From Hypomyces perniciosus (lineage: Eukaryota; Ascomycota; Sordariomycetes; Hypocreales; Hypocreaceae): a stretch of DNA of 64,000 bases. Positions 56,804 through 64,000 of the stretch are shown piece by piece (the first letter of the stretch is position 1; each line of letters opens with the position of its first letter). The stretch covers positions 5,394,001 to 5,458,000 of the forward strand of contig SPDT01000007.1 in NCBI GenBank assembly GCA_008477525.1, written 5' to 3'. A model generated the notes under the pieces. It worked only from the letters and a program-made list of their open reading frames with translations. It did not search any database and had not been told where the DNA came from. A program made the position numbers and the translations under genes.

Positions 56804-59800
56804 ATGGAGACCAGTGATTTCGATCACACTCCTGCCCCCAGTGGTTGTCCGTCTCTCGCGACGCTCCGGCCTGAAGAAGTCAAGATGCCCGATTCAAATC
56901 TGTCATCAGCCAACAGGGCCGCAGTCTTTCGACACCACTTGTTAAAGACTTCGACGAGTGGCCCTACTCTTGTTGATAGAGACGCGCCTGCACCACCGGT
57001 TGTTAGTCGATCTCCGCCTATTCGTACTCCACCCCAGACAACACTAAAGGGGGAGCATGAGAACCACGTCTCTGTCCCAGCTAGAGCGTCTTCAACAGTT
57101 CCGAGTGCTCTTTCTCCCGCTCATCTCCACGGCAAGACTGCGGTTTCGTCGCCCATTCGAATGATTGATCGTGAATGCATCAACCCTTCCATACACAAGA
57201 ACCAAACGCATGCCGACGCACACCATCCTGGGTTGCTAGAAGGGGCTGACTTTTGTGACAATGGCGCTCTAACTATGGGGTCCCACAGCTTCATATCTTC
57301 GACGAATCCCTCGTCGCCAAGCCCTGATTTCTCCATGACAAGTGGAGAGATGCATCGGGTGCTCTCCAGTGGCGATATTTCCATCACCGATGTCACAGTG
57401 CCAGTGTATCATCAAAAAGGCCACAGCTTAGCTGTCAAGGTTCGCCCTGCGTTCAATTACTACCCAGCGCATAATCCCGTGATTCTCGGAGAGAAACATG
57501 GGCTAGACTACAGGCGCTCCTGCAACAAGGCTCGTCCGTTTGACCCTGAGCTAGAAGACCCCAAGACTTCAGGGCGATCTGATGGTGGTGCCGCTTCGAA
57601 GGCTACGCAATCTGTCAACGCCGGTGATCCTGCAACTAAGCCCGGCTTCTCGAGCCCAGGGCAAGAATTGAGGTCCCCCAAGGTCCGAACCTTCACGACC
57701 GAGTTTACTCAGGACTACAAACCTCAAGATCGCGTTTACGAGCCAAAGGTTAAGCCGTTCACAGAAGACGTCCCCAACGAGGTTTCGCAACAAGGTGGAA
57801 AACAAGACCCCGAGAGTCCTTCACAAAAAGAAGGACAACCAACACATGATGTACGCCTGTTTAAGCATGATGACTCTCTTGAACGACACTACCACCTGCC
57901 AAAGGCTCAAGCATACGTGGATCAACACCGGCCTTCTGGCTTTCCCTCTCCGCAAGCGTTCAGAGAGTGTGGCCGATGCAATACTCAAGCAAAGGCAGAG
58001 AAGCACGGTATCGATGAGTGCATCAAGATACCTTCCGAAGCCCCGGCAAAAAAACATTCTATCCAGGGTGATGATGCTTATCCTACGTACGCGGGTCCAG
58101 GTATACACGAGATAACATTGTGTGAGCAATGTCCGGCTGAGTTGGAACCTGAACGGCACACGACATCGGAATGCAACAAGTATCCCGTATATGCCGGCCC
58201 TGACCCACACTCTCTGGAATATTGTACTAGATGCCCTACCGGTGTCGTGCAAATCCACAAGGTCTCAGAATGCTCGAAATATCCAGTCTATACCAGTCCA
58301 CCGCAGCACCACATCGATTCCTGTGTAAAGGAGTTGGCAGAGGATCTAGAATTCTCCCCTACCACAGCGTCAAATAAAGGGAGATAGGAATCTCAGACCG
58401 AACGCCCTCAGGAGGAGTATTTGGAAAGCCATTCAGCTTCAGGACGTCCAGAACGCGATGCCTTCACGTCAGAGACGGGCCAGGAAATCCGACCCTCCAA
58501 AGAGAGGTCTAGCACCGAAAATCAGTCTGTGTCCACCAATCAGCCACTCATTCATGCTCCTATTCCTGTCTCGAAAGTGAGACCTGTTTTTACGGAGCAG
58601 ATATCGGTTAGTGATCATGGTAGCCATGGCTCGGTGCCAAAAGTCAAGCCCGCTCGGGAGGAATCCAATCCGTCATCTCTTCAGATTTCACCATATTTCA
58701 ATGCGGAATCAGATCACTCACGTCACTTTGAGAATGGTAATGTCAAGAAAGACAATGTATCCGACCATTCATCTGTAGGGGCTCGCTCTTTTGCCTCGAC
58801 ATTGGATTACAAACGGACTGCTCAATGGCTTCGTGAGATTCTGAAGTATCCCGAGACTTACACCTCCAAGTTCACTGAACTTCCGGAGAAAATGAGAGGG
58901 AGGAAGAAGTCCGAGGAAGATCAAAGAAAACTGTCTGACACTGTGATATCCAGCATCCTTCCGTCTCGTCGTCTTACAGGCTTTTCGGCACAATCCGGCA
59001 AATCGGAACCGAAAGTTGATGCGGCCTTATTCCAGAGAGCTGTCAGCGATCTGGAGAAGCTTCTTAATGAAGCCATTGCGATTGCTTCAGAAGTGGTCCA
59101 GCCACCTGAAACACCTACGTTTCCAAAGTACCATCAGCCGTCAATTAGCCTGCACTCACACTGTCGCAGCCGCCAGAGTATTCATGGTGGAGATGGGACT
59201 TCTCACGATGATACCACACACGAATGTGTTGGGAGCACCGGCAACTTTGAGGAAGTCGATTTGCACGACGATGGCCAACAGCAGAGGCCCCCGTATCAGC
59301 ATGCAGCCACTTACACTGGTGTTCCAGAGCGGCCGCGACTGAACGAGATTATTCAAAACTACTCTAGCCCTTGCGAAGGTATCAAGTCCAGGGGCTTTGC
59401 TACCCAGAGTGCCCAGCAGGAGATATCTCCACAACCAACAACCGGGGTGTCGTTCACTGTGCCCAGAAGAGCATCCAGTGTACAATTGGCAGGCCATGCC
59501 ACAGCTGAGCCTCGCAAAGTTTCAGCCAAGCGCCCTCTTTCTTCTGGGTCGCATAAACTAAATCACAAATCACAATACGATGATTTGACAAAAGGCGCAA
59601 AGGATGCCAATTCGCAAATAAGATCTGATCAAGGAGGTAAATCGGCATCAAGAGCCCCAACTGGCCAACATACCTCACGCGCAAAGCATGCCTCCCACGA
59701 TTCTGGCGAAGACGAGCTTCCTGAACTTCCTGATCGTGATGTTGCTGGTCGCCGAATGCACGCTGATCACGGAATCAGCCTCCGGCGCAGATCTCATGTC

Positions 59801-61935
59801 AGTTTACGGGGTGCTCAAGGATTCAGCTTGGCCAAGTCGCACAAACGAAAACCTACTGCCAGAGACTAGTCACCACTACGCAAGAGATTTGTCGCGACTG
59901 TAGCATGTATCAGCACCGCACTGATCGGTGCTCTGTTGGGTATCTATGCCGGTTTGGTTCCATCTATCCAGTACTACATCATCGACCAGTCTCACGCCAC
60001 CGTCCATGGGAACACTGGATGCTTCCTGGGCTTGGCCATTCCTACCTTCTTCATGTGGCCTCTGCCTTTGCTTCATGGACGGAAGCCTTACATCATGACG
60101 AGTCTTGTGCTCGCCATGCCTCTCTTGTTCCCTCAGGCCTTGGCAGTCAACAACCAGCGATTGACTCACACGGCTTCATGGAGGACGATGCTTCTTGCAT
60201 CACGTACACTCATGGGTTCTGCCCTTGGGTTTGCCAGTATGAACTTCCACTCGATACTGACAGATCTCTTTGGCGCCTCACTCATGAGTACGAATCCTCA
60301 CCAGGAAGTCGTTGACCACTACGACGCGAGACGGCATGGTGGCGGCATGGGCGTTTGGCTCGGCATCTGGACATGGTGTTGGATTGGATCCCTTGGGATT
60401 GGTTTCCTCATCGGGGCCTGCCTCATTGACCGTTATCCTCCAACATGGGGATTCTACATTAGCATCATGATGATTGCGGTTGTGCTTTTCCTCAATGTTG
60501 TGTGTCCCGAGGTCCGGAGATCCGCCTTCAGACGATCCGTAGCAGAGGTCAGGACAGGAAACGATATCTCACGCCGAGTTGCTCGCGGTGAAATCATGAT
60601 GCATCGGGTCAAGACCGGTCCAAAGTGGTGGGGACAGGAAGTGTATCACGGCATTCTTTTGTCTCTCGAGATGTTGCGTCAGCCTGGCTTCATCATCCTT
60701 GCCATATATTCTGCTTGGATTTATGCCCAAGTTGTTTTGATTATCGTGCTTCTGGGCTCCTTGTCATCCAAGTTCTACAAACTGCGGTCTCCAAATGTGG
60801 CCTACTTGTTGGGAGCGTTGCTCTTGGAGCAGTACTGGCAATTCCCTTTCAGAAAGCTGGTATGTTTTCGAGATCTCGCCTAGCACAATTGAACACCAAC
60901 AAGGCGACAATGGAGAGAAAGTTCGGATGGTCATCGCACCTTGTTCGCCGAACACTCTTCACAATCTTGCTACCCTTGGCAGGAATCTGCTACGCCTCAC
61001 TGTCATCTGGTCCACCGATGAACCTTGGTCTGCCGACCGCCTTCGCATTCTGCGTGGGATTTCTATCATGTCTCGCCATTGCAGAGTGCAACGGACTTGT
61101 CATGGAGTCCTTTGATACTTCAGATCTATCACCAGGGATGACGGGGCGCCAGCGAGGTAGGTCTGGAAAGGCTGAAAAACGGACAAACTACTCCTCGTTC
61201 CCGAGGGTGACTGCCGGATTTGCTGTCATTCACACTTTTGCATTCATCTTTGCCGCTGGCGCAACTGCTCTCGGCGGCCTGGTTACAAGAACATTGGGTC
61301 AGCAGGTTGCTACGGGAGTGGTGGCGAGCATCCTCTTTATTCTCACCATCATGCTTCTTCTGGTTCTGGTTCGGTTTACTGAAGTGCAGATCATACCCAA
61401 GTCCAAATGGGAAGAGATGGACAGGCTCATTGAGGCTCGCCGGAGGTCGACAATACGACGTGCTTCAATGCCCCACGATCCGCAAGCGGTGATGGAAGAG
61501 GAAAAAGCCTGGAGGCCAGCCATGCTTGGAAATCCTATCGGAAAGAAACGCAGGATGAATATCCTGGAACTAGGGGGCATGACACGCTGGCAGGAAATCA
61601 GAAAGAAGAACAAGCTCGTTGACTCGAACGCTCATCTCAATCGTGCGGCATGGGACCAAGGCATGGAAGCTTTGGACGATCAGTTGAGTGATATCCAAAG
61701 AGAAGTTGAGGATTTCTTCAACGTAGGAGGTGTGAAGAAACGGGGCTCTAGGCGCTTGCGTCAATCAGATGACTGTAGCGATTCAACTCAAGATATAGAG
61801 ATGGAGGTCTTAGGGAATCAGGCCACAGGGTCGAGGTCTCAGCGACGCTTCGTGGAGAGGGAGTGCATCATGAGTCAAACTGTGGCGGAAGAGATTGGTA
61901 ACGAGGGAAATGGTGAGACTAGGAGGAATATGTGA
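56804..61935 (+). pseudogene. 12-TM MFS transporter with long polar N-terminus, interrupted by two in-frame TAGs and one frameshift
   Basis: One frame runs from 56804 to about 60797 except for TAG at 58385 and TAG at 59867. It resumes one frame over after a missing G near 60798 (GTGGCC where GTGGGCC fits). The first ~1020 codons are disordered and include three C-x2-C-x7/8-H-x4-C modules. Twelve transmembrane helices follow, beginning directly after the second TAG (ATVACISTALIGALLGIYAG). Family marks are LPLLHGRKPY, the loop VVDHYDARRHGGGMGVWLGI, RRSVAEVRTGNDISRRVARG and AIAECNGLVMESFDTSDL. These are of a fungal MFS group without a known substrate. The second TAG sits where relatives have, as I recall, ARDWS, so TGG to TAG is likely. 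For the first TAG a 63-bp intron (58325-58387, GTAAAG...GATAG) would remove it, but the branch point is weak. It may be a true pseudogene or carry assembly errors. Confidence 0.75.
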
Positions 61936-62261
61936 ACAGCACAAGCGGGTCGGTTGCTTAATCAAGGGACTACTGGTCGGGGGGGTGAAGCGCGAGAACA
62001 CACAGAATACACCTAGTTTATCCGTCAATAGTATACATAGTGCTTTTCTGCCTTGTAATGGCTATGTACGAGGCGTTGCTCCAACTAAACAGTCTACTAC
62101 TGCAGCGTCTGTACTATACAAGATGTTTTGTACTCGTAGAGTTCTCGTACAGGAGGAAAGAAAAATTAGCGGAATGCTACATGGGTAACCAAGTCTCGTA
62201 AAATAGCATAAATCGAAACAAAGGAAAAGCGACAAATGAGAATGTTTGTCCACCCCCTTTT
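61936..62261. other. Convergent 3' spacer
   Basis: Non-coding spacer between convergent genes; nothing else seen. Confidence 0.4.
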
Positions 62262-64000
62262 TTATTGTACATTCAGATAGAGATTGTCACCTCGCCGGGT
62301 AGGCGTCAGTTTTGGAACCCAGACGGGTGTAGCAGGCAATTCGCCTATTTGTTGTTGCTCTTGTTGCTGTTGCTGTTGCTTTTGTCTTGGTGTGGCGGGC
62401 ACAAAGTTACCATCTTGGCGACGCCATTTATCCTGTGTGGAAGAACGGGATTGAGTTGTTGCTGAGATGGCCATGTTGGCGGCGCGATCGGAGCCGAGAC
62501 GTTTGGCTAGGAGGGATTGAGGATCTGCTGATGAAGAGGGATTGTAGGGCCGGATTTGGGAGTTGGAGATGGTGAGTTGAGGGGGGTATAGATCGGGTTG
62601 TTGTTGTTGGCGGAGGTTTGCTTGGTTGAGATGAGGTGTTGAGAAGGGGGGTTGGTGGTTTCGTGGGTGGTGGTAGGGGTAGCGGTTTGGATGGGGGCGA
62701 GGAGGGAGGTTGAAGGTTGGATTGTTGAAGTGTGATGGCGGTGGTGGTTGTGATTGGCGGTTTGGATAGGAGAAGGGGGAGGGCTGGAGATAGCCCCTTT
62801 GTGAGGATGGGTGAGGAAGGATTTGGTAGGGGTGAGTGTTATTAGGTGGATGTTGTCTCTGGTAGGCTGAGTGGCGTTGCTGTTGGGGATGCTGCTGGGG
62901 ATGCTGCTGGAATGAGACAGATTGTTGTATTGATTGACGAGGACGGGGGTCCTGGCTGCCGTGGACGGAGGAGAGATGGCGCTGGGACGAGGGGAGTTGG
63001 TTTCTATCATTCGGCTCGGGCTCTGGTGAGGGTTCGACGACTCTCATTGTGGGAGAGCCGGTCCTAAGTGCGCCAGGGGACTCTATGGGACGAGGTCCTG
63101 TGACTCTCTTTCCTGCTGGCCTTGGGGCGCTGTAGGAAGACATGGTAGCGACGCCGAGGGGTTGTCGGGATGGCATCGTGCCCAGCGTGGGACTGGGCTG
63201 CCCAGGGGGTTGCTTCGCAAAAGGGCGCATCGGTGGCGGGACGGTCAAGTTTGCACCTGTTTTGGTGTTTTTGTCACGGCCAGGAATCTTCGGATATGAT
63301 ACGGGAGAGCGTCCGTTGGCAGGGGATTCAGCAACGGGGGAAAGATTTCCTTGTTGTTCCATGGGAGGAGGGGGTTCTAGGTCGTTCAAGTCCTCTGAGG
63401 AGGTGGTGATGGTTGTGATGCCACTATCAGCTGAAGTTACCCGCGGACGGGTCAGAGATCGAGTTGATGATGGATGATTGGTTGACGAGCGGCGAGGGTT
63501 GGTACCGGTAGAGAAAAGGGGTCGGGGAACATATGGTTGCTGAAGATCATCTTCAGGAGAGACAGATGGCTCAACAGCCCTAATCGTCTGTGTGGGTGGT
63601 GGCGTCAAGATTGTTACTGGGGGTTTCTTGGATGGCTCGGTCGACTTGGCCGGCTTTCCTCCTTTGGATTTATCACCCTTGTCTTTCGATCTTGCAATCA
63701 TGAAGCCCGCTGCCCCTGTTGCAGAAACACCTACACCAACACCAACACCAGCAGCGATGGCCAATTTAGGCTCCACTGCCGACTTAGGCCCAGCGGTCAT
63801 AGGACTCACGGTGGCTGCTAGCTCTGCGATCCGAGAGGCTCTCTTGGGATCACCAAGGACCCAATTCCCATTCCCATCGGCGACGTAATATGTAGTCGCG
63901 GTCATCGGGTCGGTTGAGGGAGGCCGCCAGATCAAGCCACCAGGAGAGAGCGACGTCCTGCCGTCCTCCTCAAATTCTGTAGTCGAGCTCTCCCGTCCAC
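62262..64000 (-). CDS. Pro/Gln-rich protein with a glycine-zipper membrane segment, 5' end beyond window
   Basis: The stop is at 62262 and the frame stays open through the right edge. At least 578 residues are present and the N-terminus is missing. The visible start (EFEEDGRTSLSPGGLIWRPP, then TATTYYVADGNGNWVLGDP) looks like a conserved block. It is followed by one Gly/Ala-rich hydrophobic segment (LAIAAGVGVGVGVSATGAAG) ending in basic residues, which could be a transmembrane helix. The rest is disordered, with Pro, Ser and Gln enriched, including a Gln run coded by CAA/CAG repeats near 62350-62390. I do not recognise a domain; a single-pass membrane protein with a long disordered region is the most I can say. 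Confidence 0.7.
   Translation of the reverse strand, partial: GRESSTTEFEEDGRTSLSPGGLIWRPPSTDPMTATTYYVADGNGNWVLGDPKRASRIAELAATVSPMTAGPKSAVEPKLAIAAGVGVGVGVSATGAAGFMIARSKDKGDKSKGGKPAKSTEPSKKPPVTILTPPPTQTIRAVEPSVSPEDDLQQPYVPRPLFSTGTNPRRSSTNHPSSTRSLTRPRVTSADSGITTITTSSEDLNDLEPPPPMEQQGNLSPVAESPANGRSPVSYPKIPGRDKNTKTGANLTVPPPMRPFAKQPPGQPSPTLGTMPSRQPLGVATMSSYSAPRPAGKRVTGPRPIESPGALRTGSPTMRVVEPSPEPEPNDRNQLPSSQRHLSSVHGSQDPRPRQSIQQSVSFQQHPQQHPQQQRHSAYQRQHPPNNTHPYQILPHPSSQRGYLQPSPFSYPNRQSQPPPPSHFNNPTFNLPPRPHPNRYPYHHPRNHQPPFSTPHLNQANLRQQQQPDLYPPQLTISNSQIRPYNPSSSADPQSLLAKRLGSDRAANMAISATTQSRSSTQDKWRRQDGNFVPATPRQKQQQQQQEQQQIGELPATPVWVPKLTPTRRGDNLYLNVQ

Noticed and set aside
1..64000. tRNA or rRNA genes
   Set aside because: I looked for B-box-like GGTTCGANTCC words on both strands and found none with a matching A box at the right distance; no rRNA-like sequence seen.

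Overview
This window looks like nuclear DNA of a filamentous ascomycete (Pezizomycotina). Coding exons are GC-moderate, and introns are short (about 50-140 bp) with GTRNGT donors and CTGAC/CTAAC branch points. The gene set is typical of such fungi: an ApsA/Num1 nuclear-migration protein, a Pom1-type DYRK kinase, Cdc14 of the septation network, an Ies4 INO80 subunit, a Pex24-family peroxin and indoleamine 2,3-dioxygenase. I cannot fix the order from sequence alone; a hypocrealean or eurotialean relative is a guess. All gene calls rest on reading translations and splice signals by eye; no database search was run.

Layout. 1-2.9 kb is leader/intergenic sequence with probable 5' UTR introns. 2.9-7.1 kb: apsA/NUM1-like cortical anchor (+). 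7.9-8.9 kb: OTU-family deubiquitinase (+). 9.0-10.0 kb: TPMT-like methyltransferase (-), divergent from a short-chain dehydrogenase at 10.7-11.7 kb (+). 12.4-12.6 kb: 73-residue protein (-). 14.5-15.5 kb: metaxin/Sam35-like protein (+), convergent with the RanBPM/Gid1 homologue at 16.1-18.4 kb (-). 20.1-21.0 kb: Ies4-like protein (-). 22.5-24.0 kb: Ser/Thr-rich protein (+). 25.1-26.6 kb: indoleamine 2,3-dioxygenase (+). 27.2-28.4 kb: Cys-rich type I membrane protein (+). 28.9-29.8 kb: Cdc14-type SIN protein (-), divergent from geranylgeranyl diphosphate synthase at 31.2-32.6 kb (+). 33.0-34.5 kb: Pex24-family peroxin (-). 35.6-38.0 kb: decayed NLR-like ankyrin gene (+). 40.6-44.9 kb: Pom1-like kinase (+). 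44.9-52.4 kb is gene-poor and repeat-rich. 52.4 kb: 77-residue Cys/His protein (+). 56.8-61.9 kb: 12-TM MFS transporter with a long polar N-terminus, interrupted by two in-frame TAGs and a frameshift (+). 62.3 kb to the right edge: partial proline/glutamine-rich protein (-).

The genes are mostly housekeeping and do not form a cluster or a recognisable secondary-metabolite locus. Several share a cell-organisation theme (cortical dynein anchor, polarity kinase, SIN component), but nothing in the sequence links them functionally.

The most notable signals are: a row of LC8-like (dynein light chain) Q-T motifs in the ApsA homologue; a tandem array of C-x2-C-x7/8-H-x4-C modules in the MFS N-terminus; two near-identical palindromes upstream of the IDO gene; a dispersed intergenic TACGGAGTA/TACGAAGTA motif family; and single-base lesions in four genes, most of them in or beside short homopolymers, which may be true decay or assembly error.
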